Part shown: positions 17,482-24,841 of the stretch, piece after piece
Numbering within the stretch: the stretch's first letter is position 1
How the letters are laid out: every line of letters starts with the position of its first letter
Assembly (NCBI GenBank): GCA_017651425.1
Contig: JAGCCZ010000050.1
Span: 1-40,435 of the forward strand
DNA: 40,435 nucleotides
Reading direction: 5' to 3'
Source: Bacteroidales bacterium
Lineage (GTDB): Bacteria > Bacteroidota > Bacteroidia > Bacteroidales > WCHB1-69
The notes under the pieces: model-generated
Databases searched by the model: none
Told to the model about the DNA's origin: nothing
Seen by the model: the letters and a program-made list of their open reading frames with translations, nothing else
Translations under genes and position numbers: made by a program

Positions 17482-18279
17482 GTGTTGCCACTGGCCTTGA
17501 CCGTCGCATTCTGTGCGATGGTTTTTGTCGTTTCCGCACAAAACTGGCAAACAATGCCCTCCGCCGAGCTTGTCCATGAGAAGTGCTATAGGTGTTACGA
17601 GTTTGACACCCTTTGCCAATTCAAATATGGGGATATTGTGTTGACTGAGGATTCCATAACGTTCAAGGACATGGATTGCATCGATCATTGCGTTGATAGT
17701 GGAATAAGTTTTTTGAACGGTGCGTATTTGATATTTTCTTTTCCGAACGGGAATCGATATATGATGGAACTCTTCAGCTATTTCTCCAGTTTTGTGCCTC
17801 AATATTCTCCCATTATTTTTAGAGAGGATTGGGGAAACACGTTGCCGTTGCAGCCAACCTTTTCAAAAAAAGATTGGACTAAATCGTTGAAGAAGTTCGT
17901 CAAGAAATGGAATTCGTATGCGGATGATGATGAGGATTTCATGTTCGGAGTCGACATCATCGACGGAGACACAATTTTTCTATTTCCCGAGTTCTTCCCG
18001 AAGTTTCCTGGCGGAACTGATTCCTTGAGAGCCTTCGTGCTCCGTGAAACCCAATATCCGGATGACCCGCTCTTGGATGCTGGTGGAGTGGTACGGGTGA
18101 AATTTATTGTGGATAAAGACGGAAGTATCATTAAGCCAGTGGTGATAACGTCTTTGCATCCTAAATGCGATGAAGAGGCCGTCCGGGTGATCATGTCCAT
18201 GCCAAAATGGCAACCAGGCACACTTAGGGGGCTCCCTGTCCGCTGTTATTATGATTTGCCAGTGACGTTTTGGCGGTGA
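17482..18279 (+). CDS. Exported protein with TonB-like C-terminal domain
   Basis: 265 residues from GTG 17482. The C-terminal about 95 residues form a TonB_C-like domain: FPGGTDSLRAFVLRETQYP, GVVRVKFIVDKDGSI, PVVITSLHPKCDEEAVRVIM, MPKWQPGTLRG. Here the domain is on a secreted, not inner-membrane-spanning, architecture common in Bacteroidota. The N-terminus LPLALTVAFCAMVFVVSAQ is a signal-peptide core, but its basic n-region is missing from GTG 17482. Reading the same frame upstream gives IKKLNRNR before it, with ATT 17458 placed 7 bases after AAGGAG, so initiation may be at a rare ATT or the original ATG has mutated. No function beyond the domain is evident. Confidence 0.75.
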   Translation: MLPLALTVAFCAMVFVVSAQNWQTMPSAELVHEKCYRCYEFDTLCQFKYGDIVLTEDSITFKDMDCIDHCVDSGISFLNGAYLIFSFPNGNRYMMELFSYFSSFVPQYSPIIFREDWGNTLPLQPTFSKKDWTKSLKKFVKKWNSYADDDEDFMFGVDIIDGDTIFLFPEFFPKFPGGTDSLRAFVLRETQYPDDPLLDAGGVVRVKFIVDKDGSIIKPVVITSLHPKCDEEAVRVIMSMPKWQPGTLRGLPVRCYYDLPVTFWR

Positions 18280-18283
18280 GTGT

Positions 18284-19240
18284 TTATAGTTGCGTGTCTC
18301 CGACACGCTTGCATCGCCGGGTGTCGCTATTTGGTTGCTTCCACACCGGTTCCTCTTCCCAATTATGAGGAAATCCCATAGCGGCGGGATCCACATTTGG
18401 GAAGTCGGAAAGAAGCATTTTGAGTTTTTGAGTCATATCATTGTCTGGTGAGATGACATTGACAAAGTATTTGATAATACAAAGGTCGAAGAAAATCCTT
18501 AATGGATCTATCGGATTGTGAATCCAGGGGTGTTTTGCACGGTTGGGTTGCATCGGACGAATGGTGTTACGTTTGTTCCATACGCGTGCGTGGTGACAGC
18601 AAGCGTTGCGGGTTAATGTCACGATGGTGAGCCACGATTCAAATGGGGAGACCTGTAGGCCGAACCGTTGTGCCACGTTTTTTTTCAGTCGCATATTTTT
18701 GAGGTTGCTGTATATGCTGGTGACAACACCAAAGGGCAATATTTCCGCCAAAATCCAAGCTGGTGGATATTTTTCATTATACTTTTGTTTGAAGTGGAGG
18801 ATGAACTCCTCTCGAGAATGATTGATTTCTGACTCGATCAGTTCCAACGTGTGATTGAATTTGCTCACATCTTTAAAATTGTCTTGATTCGTCATCCAAA
18901 ACGGGTCGTTGGTGGTCTCACAACCACATCCGACAATGGCACTTCTAACCGCCACTTCGATTTTCTCAATCTCATTAAAGGTTAAAACCCGCAATTGTTT
19001 GTCAAATCGATAAAGCATCAAGACTTGTTCGAACGAAGCGTTCTCTTTGTAGCGATGTTCATTTTTCGGTTTCCGCAACAGTGGATACATATATGCAGAA
19101 AGCCGATAATAGCCGATATTCTGGATGTGCCGTGCTGCAATAGAAGCATCCGTAATTAGCAAACCTCTTGATTGTAGTAGTTTTACAAGTTCTATAGGTG
19201 TGCTATATTTTTTGTTGAATGCTATTTTTGTTTCCTTCAT
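18284..19240 (-). CDS. Abi_2 (AbiD/AbiF-type) abortive infection protein
   Basis: 318-residue protein of the Abi_2 family, a HEPN-fold group linked to phage abortive infection in lactococci (AbiD, AbiF). Start ATG 19240. Typical N-terminal block STPIELVKLLQSRGLLI, HIQNIGYYRLSAYMYPLL; middle FDKQLRVLTFNEIEKIEVAVRSAI; and the HEPN-type motif R-N-A-C-C-H within LTRNACCHHARVWN near residue 226. It ends with DTRRCKRVGDTQL read from a palindromic dispersed repeat, so the natural C-terminus was probably replaced. Expected action is RNA cleavage or another growth arrest on infection; no antitoxin partner is seen. It is convergent with the TonB-like gene, 4 bases apart. Confidence 0.85.
   Translation of the reverse strand: MKETKIAFNKKYSTPIELVKLLQSRGLLITDASIAARHIQNIGYYRLSAYMYPLLRKPKNEHRYKENASFEQVLMLYRFDKQLRVLTFNEIEKIEVAVRSAIVGCGCETTNDPFWMTNQDNFKDVSKFNHTLELIESEINHSREEFILHFKQKYNEKYPPAWILAEILPFGVVTSIYSNLKNMRLKKNVAQRFGLQVSPFESWLTIVTLTRNACCHHARVWNKRNTIRPMQPNRAKHPWIHNPIDPLRIFFDLCIIKYFVNVISPDNDMTQKLKMLLSDFPNVDPAAMGFPHNWEEEPVWKQPNSDTRRCKRVGDTQL
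18292..18330. repeat. 39-bp dispersed palindromic repeat, copy 1
   Basis: Begins with hairpin GCGTGT-CTCCG-ACACGC and continues TTGCATCGCCGGGTGTCGCTAT. The same 39 bases recur at 23754-23792 with one mismatch. This copy lies at the convergent 3' ends of the TonB-like and Abi genes and encodes the Abi C-terminus. Confidence 0.8.
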
Positions 19241-19317
19241 AATATGTTTGGTTTCAAATAAAAAAAACGACCCGCACATTTGAGCATCGTGGAGAGGCTT
19301 GGCGGGTTCTGGGACTG

Positions 19318-19325
19318 CAAAAATA
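19318..19325 (-). promoter_or_regulatory. Candidate -7 box for the Abi gene
   Basis: TATTTTTG on the minus strand, 77 bases upstream of ATG 19240; exact TAnnTTTG match in an AT-rich leader. Confidence 0.35.
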
Positions 19326-19436
19326 CACTTTTTTTTAATAGTTCAATATTCTTTTGAAAAAAAATATCCCACATTTCAAATCGTGGGATATTTGCTGGTG
19401 TGGGTGAACTACTTAACAGCCTAGTTCTGTATCTTT

Positions 19437-19540
19437 CTAGTTGCGTCTTGCAGCCCATAGGGCTGCAGGGCTCGGTAGGGATGTGGCGTTGCGGGCGGGT
19501 ATGTCGCACGCCGTAGGTGTGCGGGCGTTTATGGGTGCAA
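19437..19540. repeat. GC-rich palindrome pair (REP-like)
   Basis: Contains two hairpins, GCAGCCC-ATA-GGGCTGC near 19450-19466 and GCACGCC-GTA-GGTGTGC near 19507-19523, in otherwise AT-rich DNA. They sit directly downstream (minus strand) of the small open frame at 19529-19771 and upstream of the Abi promoter. This type of GC-rich hairpin is common in Bacteroidales intergenic DNA. Confidence 0.6.
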
Positions 19541-19771
19541 CAGGCCGCGAAAGGCGAGATCGTTTCGAAGTGCATCCTCCACCTGACGCATATCCGTGTC
19601 TATTTGTGCCAACCTGCGCTCGATTTCCTCTTCCGGATGATGCTGACAGGTGATTGCGTTGAGCTTCATTTGGGCTTGGATGTATTCCATACCATTATGA
19701 AGGGTTATTGGGTCGCAAGGCGTCTGCATTTGTCGCCGTATTGCAAATATTGTCCATGGTAGATTTCTCAA
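19529..19771 (-). CDS. Short hypothetical ORF with R-x-D-L-x-F-R-x-L-L tail (possible relic)
   Basis: Up to 80 residues; the best-supported part is from Met28 (MEYIQAQMKLNAITCQ) to the end, 53 residues. It ends LAQIDTDMRQVEDALRNDLAFRGLLHP. A closely similar tail, FAEIDDDIRKAEALLRHDLSFRVLLRP, is encoded near 34827-34920 next to another REP cluster, and a decayed version near 32905-32970. The recurrence suggests a real, repeated element, but the upstream parts differ, so each may be only the surviving end of a gene. The sequence is amphipathic-helical and charged; no function is recognised. Confidence 0.35.
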   Translation of the reverse strand: MRNLPWTIFAIRRQMQTPCDPITLHNGMEYIQAQMKLNAITCQHHPEEEIERRLAQIDTDMRQVEDALRNDLAFRGLLHP

Positions 19772-20192
19772 ACTTCAACAGCATTATTGCCCTCTCCTCT
19801 CATTTCAGCTCAAACGAAAGATGCCTCGCCGCCACAGTGGAAGGCCGATGGCAGCGTAACCAGTTAGTAGAAAATTTTGAATTTTTGATAGAGTATTTGA
19901 TGTGTACAGTGTTGAACATTAATATGTTGGATGTGGAACACTTTGGATTTATTAATGGTAGAAGACTATCAACAAAAGAACTCGAATTTACGCGTAAGGA
20001 TGAAATATGTGTTCTGTTTCTGCGAACAAAGCCTTCATGGGTATTCTGCGGGGTTGTTGGATTTACGCGGAAAACGCCCCCAAAACACCCTGACAAATTT
20101 CGTTTACAAGTTGAACCGCTACAGTCAGATTCTGAAACTCGAAATGAGTAAATATAAACACATTAAGATCAAATCGTTATGGTTTCGATGAA
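19756..20192 (+). pseudogene. Possible IS1595-like transposase remnant and unexplained AT-rich DNA
   Basis: From ATG 19756 the frame reads MVDFSNFNSIIALSSHFSSN and continues ERCL to a Trp, which resembles the N-terminus of IS1595/ISXO2-type transposases, but the zinc-ribbon and DDE parts that should follow are absent. Downstream to 20192 the DNA is AT-rich, and frames change; one shows NTLTNFVYKLNRYSQILKLE, which I cannot assign. No terminal inverted repeats or target duplication were found. The whole stretch 19241-20344 otherwise holds only the Abi leader, REP hairpins and the small ORF on the other strand. Confidence 0.3.
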
Positions 20193-20216
20193 AAACGAAA
20201 AAACAAGGTGCAACCT

Positions 20217-20251
20217 TTTGTTGCATCATATAGATAAACTTGCTATCTTTG
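20217..20251 (+). promoter_or_regulatory. Candidate promoter for the lipoprotein gene
   Basis: TTTG at 20217-20220 (with a second TTG at 20221-20223) and TATCTTTG at 20244-20251 match the Bacteroidota -33/-7 pattern; spacing is 23 bases from the first or 20 from the second. The predicted leader is about 90 bases. Confidence 0.5.
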
Positions 20252-20344
20252 CAAGCCATATTTTTAGATCCTGTTTAACGGGCCTCGCAGGGTTTGAAGG
20301 TGTGGCGTGAAAATGGTAAAATAGAGGTCACAATATGTATGTTT

Positions 20345-20932
20345 ATGAAAAAATTGCCGATTCCGTTTTTAATGCTTTTGCTAAGTGTAACGTTATTATC
20401 TTGCTATACTTATCACACAGAGGTGTCCAGATCACAAATAAAAGATATTATTTATGTGACATCTGAAGGTAGTGGCAGTGCTGTTACCCAAGCATATTTT
20501 TTGTTGGAAAATGGTGAGATTGTGCCGCTCCCAATTAATTTTAATCCATCCACACCAGAATCTTATATAGGGAAGACCCATATATACGAACATCTTGTAA
20601 AAGGAGATGCAGAAGTGACAAACACGACTTCTTTGACCCAAAGGAATATATATGAGTATTTTGTAGAAGGAGAAGAGTCCCAAACACGAAATCAATCTAT
20701 GGATCAACAACCACAAAATCAATCTGCTGTGACATATAAACCTGAGGATTATTCAGAATATATTTGTCAAAAAAAATATATTTCAGACGGAAAGTACTAC
20801 TTGAGAGTTTTCACAGACAAAAACCATGCTATTAAAACTATTCAAGTTAGTGCTGAAGTTTATCATAGAGTACAGGAAAGGAGTTATGTCTTGAAAATGG
20901 ATATAGAAAAATACATAAAAAAGAAAGAATAG
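20345..20932 (+). CDS. Hypothetical lipoprotein
   Basis: 195 residues. ATG 20345 begins MKKLPIPFLMLLLSVTLLSC, a lipoprotein signal peptide with lipobox LLSC, so the mature protein is probably lipid-anchored at Cys20. Upstream in-frame Met codons (20294, 20339) give no better signal. The mature part is polar with Tyr-rich beta-like stretches (YFLLENGEIVPLPINF, YICQKKYISDGKYYLRVF) and a Gln/Asn-rich linker around residue 120. I recognise no domain. Base composition is clearly more AT-rich than the flanking housekeeping genes, suggesting an acquired gene. No partner gene is adjacent; 237 bases of non-coding DNA follow before the M28 gene end. Confidence 0.65.
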   Translation: MKKLPIPFLMLLLSVTLLSCYTYHTEVSRSQIKDIIYVTSEGSGSAVTQAYFLLENGEIVPLPINFNPSTPESYIGKTHIYEHLVKGDAEVTNTTSLTQRNIYEYFVEGEESQTRNQSMDQQPQNQSAVTYKPEDYSEYICQKKYISDGKYYLRVFTDKNHAIKTIQVSAEVYHRVQERSYVLKMDIEKYIKKKE

Positions 20933-21121
20933 ATCTGATCACAAACTATTAATTATCCAAGATATCTATAGCTTCAGAAAAAAACGTTGTGATACGAAAA
21001 ACACAGGATTGTTCAATACTCCATTTTGGCAATCATAACACACACCTGCAAATAACAAAATCACGGTTATTATCCCCACTACGAGTCACTTGATGCGCTA
21101 TCTATAATCTGCGTTTTCTAC

Positions 21122-21156
21122 CGAGCTCTTGCCCCTGTCGGGGCTGCTCAAGGAAA
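21122..21156 (-). terminator. Hairpin element after the M28 peptidase gene
   Basis: Read on the minus strand: CCTTGAGCA then GCCCC-GACA-GGGGC, starting about 14 bases after the peptidase stop. It shares TTCCTTGAGCAGCC with the composite repeat downstream of nadA, but the stem bases differ in a paired way (GCCTC/GAGGC there). It likely acts as an mRNA 3'-end structure. Confidence 0.55.
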
Positions 21157-21169
21157 AATCTCAAGTCTA

Positions 21170-22426
21170 TTACTGTCTCAGCAGTTTCAGCGTTTCGACA
21201 CCCTTGTCCGTGCGGATCTGACAGAGGTACAGGCCGGTAGGCAACGAAGAGAGGTCCAGTTCGGAGTGGCAGATGCCAGCGGATTGGACGGATTGGTCGA
21301 TGCGCAAGACTATGCAGCCTCTCAAGTCGAGCACGGAAATGCTGACGGGTGAATCCTGCTCCAGCTGGTACTGCAGGATGACTTTGCCGACGCAGGGGTT
21401 AGGATACGCGTAAGTACTGGTGGTGACGGCGGGATGTTCCTCAAGCCCAACTCCAGAAGTGGGGTCGGCGTAGGCGGTCAGCATCGCCATATTGTAGCGC
21501 GCGACTTCGGCGAGGTAGGGGTAGTTGCAGGAGTCCGTCACATCGTGGAGAGTATGGTACGAGGAGGAAAACGTGTATTCATGGGTGAAGATGGCGCGGT
21601 AGCCGTACCGATAGTAAGCGTAGCTGTCACTTCGTGAAGCCATTTCCCAATTTTCGGTTTCGGGCAGTATGACTGGCTCCAGGTCTGTGTATTGTTCGCA
21701 GATGGCGGCGGCGTGGTTGGCCACATCTACGGCATTGTCGTACCATCGGAAGGTGAGTTTCCAATCTTCGTCCTCGGGCTGGTTGCTCACCATGTCGTTG
21801 TTCATCATCAGTGCGATTTTCTCGCCCGCCTCACTGCGCTTTTGCGCGTCATGTCTGCTTCCAATCAAACCGAACTCCTCCACGTCAAAGGCCATGAAGT
21901 GGATGTCGCGACGGAATTGGAGGTTGTTCTCGTGGATGATGCGCGCCAGCTCAAGCATCACGGCCACCCCCGAAGCGTTGTCGTCTGCTCCGGGCACTTG
22001 GGCGGTCATAGAAGTATAACTGCCATTGTTAAAGGAGATGGCGTCCATGTGTGCGCCCACAAGCACGAGTGAATCATCAATGGGATTGCTGGCGGGAAGA
22101 ACTCCTTTGACATTGTAGAACCATTGGTCAATCCACATTCCATATATGATTCCTCCATGTATATCTAAAGAATCAATAGATGTTGATATACCGTAATTCT
22201 CCAGCCGTTGGATAATATAGTCGGCGACATCGCGGTTGCCGTCAGGGTTATTCTCGTTCCGCACAGCCAAGCGGCTGCCGAAGTTCTGCAGATCCTGCAC
22301 CGTCGCATACACACTGTCGGCGCTGATCTGACTTAGAATGTTTTCCAGGTCGGTCGGGCTCTGCGCCCGCAGAGTACTGAACATCGAGGCACAAACTAAC
22401 AATAAAAGGAATGTTTTCTTTCTCAT
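21170..22426 (-). CDS. Secreted M28-family metallopeptidase with type IX sorting domain
   Basis: 418 residues. ATG 22426 opens a signal peptide (RKKTFLLLLVCASMFSTLRA). The peptidase domain shows the M28 zinc ligands: GAHMDA (H126), PGADDNASG (D148/D149), DVEEFG (E183 catalytic, E184 ligand), MMNNDM (D211) and YHTLHD (H291). After a linker, residues about 337-418 form a type A C-terminal sorting domain: YPNPCVGKVILQY, VSISVLDLRG, LPTGLYLCQIRTDKGVETLKL. Such proteins cross the outer membrane through the type IX system and are released or attached to the surface; the PorT-like gene at 4820 belongs to that pathway. Substrate is probably peptides (aminopeptidase-like), inferred from the family. 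Confidence 0.93.
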   Translation of the reverse strand: MRKKTFLLLLVCASMFSTLRAQSPTDLENILSQISADSVYATVQDLQNFGSRLAVRNENNPDGNRDVADYIIQRLENYGISTSIDSLDIHGGIIYGMWIDQWFYNVKGVLPASNPIDDSLVLVGAHMDAISFNNGSYTSMTAQVPGADDNASGVAVMLELARIIHENNLQFRRDIHFMAFDVEEFGLIGSRHDAQKRSEAGEKIALMMNNDMVSNQPEDEDWKLTFRWYDNAVDVANHAAAICEQYTDLEPVILPETENWEMASRSDSYAYYRYGYRAIFTHEYTFSSSYHTLHDVTDSCNYPYLAEVARYNMAMLTAYADPTSGVGLEEHPAVTTSTYAYPNPCVGKVILQYQLEQDSPVSISVLDLRGCIVLRIDQSVQSAGICHSELDLSSLPTGLYLCQIRTDKGVETLKLLRQ

Positions 22427-22447
22427 TTCTGTATGATTTTGATGCGG

Positions 22448-22455
22448 CAAAGATA
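22448..22455 (-). promoter_or_regulatory. Candidate -7 box for the M28 peptidase gene
   Basis: TATCTTTG on the minus strand, 21 bases upstream of ATG 22426 and exactly TAnnTTTG. It overlaps the end of the upstream DUF4143 ATPase gene region, so the two genes are separate units. Confidence 0.5.
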
Positions 22456-22456
22456 A

Positions 22457-23596
22457 TCAATATATTTTCCCAGACCAAAGGTCTGCGAAAAATTCTAGTA
22501 CGGGGATAATTTCAATATTATCCACAAGTCGGCGGTATTTGTCAAGAGTTACTGCAATAAGACGTGCTTCGGGATAATCTTTGCCGAACGAGCGTAATCC
22601 TTTTAATTGGTTGTTTCTCAATTCTTTGGTTGACTTGATTTCGATTCCTACCTTAGCGTCTCCCAATACCACATCAATTTCGAGCCCGCTGCTTGTCCGC
22701 CAATAACGGATTTCTTCCTCCCGCTGTTGATAGCCCAGATATGCAATCAATTCTTGGATGACCAGATGCTCAAAAGCGTGGCCATATTCGGGTGACCCTT
22801 GTTGCAGGTGCGACCTGTGCAACAGATAGTTGGTGACACCAACATCGAAAAGGTAGAATTTAGGGGCCTGGATTAGTTTTCTTTTTTTTGTTTTGGTATA
22901 GGCGGGCACGGTGTAGCCAAAGAGAGTGTCCTCGAGAATTTCAAAGTATGCCTTTGCCGTGACGGAACTCACGCCGCAGTCTGCTGCCACATTGCTGAAC
23001 ACAAGCATTTCGCCGCTTGTAAGGGCAGCCGCTTCCAGAAAACGGTTGAAAACGGCAAGGTTTCGGACTCTTGCCTCTTCCATGATTTCACTTTGAAGGT
23101 AATTGCCCACATATCCGCGAATACGTTTGGTCGCGTTTTGTATTAGATAATGCCGGGGGATCATGCCATTGTTGACCGCTCTGTCGAGGTCAAAGTCGGG
23201 GATTTCTGTGCTGACCAACGGATAGAAGTTGTTTTGCAAGGCGCGACCTCCTAAAAGGTTCACCCCTCCGCGGCGAAGTTTCCGCGCACTCGAGCCTGTC
23301 AAGATGAAGCGGAGTCCGCGGTTCGTTATCAGCCAGTGTACCTCGTCAAGCAGGATGGGGAGTTTCTGGATTTCGTCAATGATAATCAGTTCGTCAGACG
23401 GAAGATTTATCAGTTCTTCCCGTAATAGCGAGGGCCTGCGGCTAAGCCGTTCGAATTCATCGCTTTTTAACAGGTCGTAGTATCGCGTGTTTGGAAAGAG
23501 GTTTTTTAATAATGTTGTTTTTCCTGTTTGTCTTGCTCCAAAAAAGAAAACACTTTCTGTTTCAGCATCTTGTAGATTAAAAAATCGTGATAACAT
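22457..23596 (-). CDS. AAA (AAA_14) ATPase with C-terminal DUF4143 nuclease-like domain
   Basis: 379 residues. Walker A GARQTGKTT (K26), Walker B LIIIDEIQ (D74-E75) and the sensor-like LTGSSARKLRRGGVN define the AAA_14 ATPase. The DUF4143 domain carries a PD-(D/E)xK-like site: GLEIDVVLGD then VGIEIKST. Members are abundant and often mobile in Bacteroidota genomes; the biological role is not established, with toxin-like or transport-unrelated NTPase functions proposed. A second, more divergent member of this architecture is at 33508-34683. Start ATG 23596 follows a promoter box by 46 bases. Confidence 0.92.
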   Translation of the reverse strand: MLSRFFNLQDAETESVFFFGARQTGKTTLLKNLFPNTRYYDLLKSDEFERLSRRPSLLREELINLPSDELIIIDEIQKLPILLDEVHWLITNRGLRFILTGSSARKLRRGGVNLLGGRALQNNFYPLVSTEIPDFDLDRAVNNGMIPRHYLIQNATKRIRGYVGNYLQSEIMEEARVRNLAVFNRFLEAAALTSGEMLVFSNVAADCGVSSVTAKAYFEILEDTLFGYTVPAYTKTKKRKLIQAPKFYLFDVGVTNYLLHRSHLQQGSPEYGHAFEHLVIQELIAYLGYQQREEEIRYWRTSSGLEIDVVLGDAKVGIEIKSTKELRNNQLKGLRSFGKDYPEARLIAVTLDKYRRLVDNIEIIPVLEFFADLWSGKIY

Positions 23597-23642
23597 AAAC
23601 TTTAACTTTAAATTATCTAAAATATTTTATAGTTTCAGTTTG

Positions 23643-23672
23643 CAAAAATACATTTTTTTTGGACAAAACAAA
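23643..23672 (-). promoter_or_regulatory. Candidate promoter for the DUF4143 ATPase gene
   Basis: On the minus strand TTTG (23672-23669), 18 bases, then TATTTTTG (23650-23643), 46 bases before ATG 23596. Both boxes match the Bacteroidota pattern with near-standard spacing. Confidence 0.5.
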
Positions 23673-23753
23673 ATATTTGTCAGTTTCAATATGGGGATAT
23701 ACCGGTTGCCGGTGACGCGGAGGCTGTGATATTGTTTTTTCTCGATTGTAGTG

Positions 23754-23792
23754 GCGTGTCTCCGACACGCTTGCATCGCGGGGTGTCGCTAT
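23754..23792. repeat. 39-bp dispersed palindromic repeat, copy 2
   Basis: 38 of 39 bases match copy 1 at 18292-18330, including the hairpin GCGTGT-CTCCG-ACACGC. It lies immediately next to the composite hairpin repeat downstream of nadA. Confidence 0.8.
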
Positions 23793-23793
23793 G

Positions 23794-23873
23794 CCCCACA
23801 CAGCGCTCCTTCGTCGCTTGTGTGGGGTTAATTGCGCTTCGCGCGTTTTGCCTCTTCGAGGCTGCTCAAGGAA
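23794..23873. repeat. Composite three-hairpin repeat, copy 1 (3' of nadA)
   Basis: Contains a 12-bp stem CCCCACACAGCG / CGCTTGTGTGGGG with one bulged base (23794-23827), then TTAATT, GCGC-TTC-GCGC and GCCTC-TTC-GAGGC, and ends TGCTCAAGGAA five bases from the nadA stop. A second copy at 24842-24918 has the same order and covarying stem bases. A likely role is 3'-end processing or termination of nadA mRNA. Confidence 0.8.
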
Positions 23874-23877
23874 TGTC

Positions 23878-24798
23878 TTAGCTCATCTCCAGCATCCTCT
23901 GGATCGGCACCAGCGCCTTCTTCCGCAGCTCCTCGTCCATAATGAGCTCCGGCTGCTCCTCGAGCAGGGCGGCGTAGATGTTCAGCAGGTTGTTCTTCTT
24001 CATGTTCACGCAGTCGTGCTTGACGGCGCCGTTGTAGAGCGTGTAGAGCTTCTTGTCGGGGTTACGCTTCTGCATCTCGTAGATGATGCCGCTCTCGGTG
24101 ACGACGATGAACTCCTTGGCCTCGCTCTCACCGATGAAGTTGAGCATCGCGGCGGTGGAGCCGATGAAATCCACCTTCTCCAACAGCTCGCGGCGGCACT
24201 CGGGATGCGCCACCACCAAAGCATCGGGATGCTCGGCCTTGGCCTTCTCCAAGTCTTCCACCTCATAATGGTCGTGTACGCAGCATGCACCGTCCCAGAG
24301 GAGCATCTCGCGGCCCGTCATCCGGTTGATGTAGTCGCCGAGGTTGCCGTCGGGCACGAAGATGATCTTCTCGTCCTTGGGCAGCTGGTTGACGAGCTTC
24401 AGAGCGTTGCCGGAGGTGACGATCAGGTCGCACTGGGCCTTCACGGCGGCCGTGCAGTTGACGTACGCCAACACTTTGTGGTCGGGGTGCTTCGCCTTGA
24501 ATTCGGCGAGTTTCTCGGCCTTGCAGCTGTTGGCCAAGGAGCAGCCAGCGCTCATATCGGGCACGAGTACCTTGCGCGTGGGATTGAGGATCTTGGCCGT
24601 CTCCGCCATAAAATGCACGCCGGCGAAGAGGATGATGTCGGCATCCGTGGCGGCGGCCTTGCGGGCCAGCCCCAGACTGTCGCCTACATAGTCGGCCACC
24701 TCCTGCACTTCAGGAAGTGTATAGTAATGTGCCAGGATGATGGCGTTCTTCTCGCGTTTGAGGCGAGCGATTTCGGTTTTGAGTTCGGTGGTGTTCAT
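23878..24798 (-). CDS. nadA: Quinolinate synthase A
   Basis: 306-residue [4Fe-4S] enzyme that condenses iminoaspartate with dihydroxyacetone phosphate to quinolinate in NAD synthesis. Cluster ligands are Cys86 (DMSAGCSLA), Cys172 (WDGACCVH) and Cys263 (HDCVNM). Other marks: LAHYYTLPEVQEVADYVGDS, FAGVHFMAETAKIL, YVNCTAAVKAQCD, VPDGNLGDY, AHPECRREL. ATG 24798 gives the expected MNTTELKTEI start; the in-frame extension upstream is repeat DNA. NadB and NadC are not in the window. Both gene ends abut copies of the composite hairpin repeat, and a 7-bp tandem array precedes the start. Confidence 0.96.
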   Translation of the reverse strand: MNTTELKTEIARLKREKNAIILAHYYTLPEVQEVADYVGDSLGLARKAAATDADIILFAGVHFMAETAKILNPTRKVLVPDMSAGCSLANSCKAEKLAEFKAKHPDHKVLAYVNCTAAVKAQCDLIVTSGNALKLVNQLPKDEKIIFVPDGNLGDYINRMTGREMLLWDGACCVHDHYEVEDLEKAKAEHPDALVVAHPECRRELLEKVDFIGSTAAMLNFIGESEAKEFIVVTESGIIYEMQKRNPDKKLYTLYNGAVKHDCVNMKKNNLLNIYAALLEEQPELIMDEELRKKALVPIQRMLEMS

Positions 24799-24801
24799 GC
24801 G

Positions 24802-24822
24802 ATTTACGATTTGCGGTTTACG
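24802..24822 (-). repeat. Three-unit 7-bp array directly upstream of nadA
   Basis: Reading toward nadA the units are CGTAAAC, CGCAAAT and CGTAAAT, followed by CGC and the ATG, so the array ends three bases before the start codon. Confidence 0.7.
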
Positions 24823-24841
24823 ATATGTCTCCTTCTCACGG

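Noticed and set aside
20933..21121. Possible RNA gene between the lipoprotein and M28 genes
   Set aside because: No tRNA cloverleaf, conserved RNA motif or strong hairpin was found apart from the terminal hairpin at 21122; nothing else is visible in this stretch.
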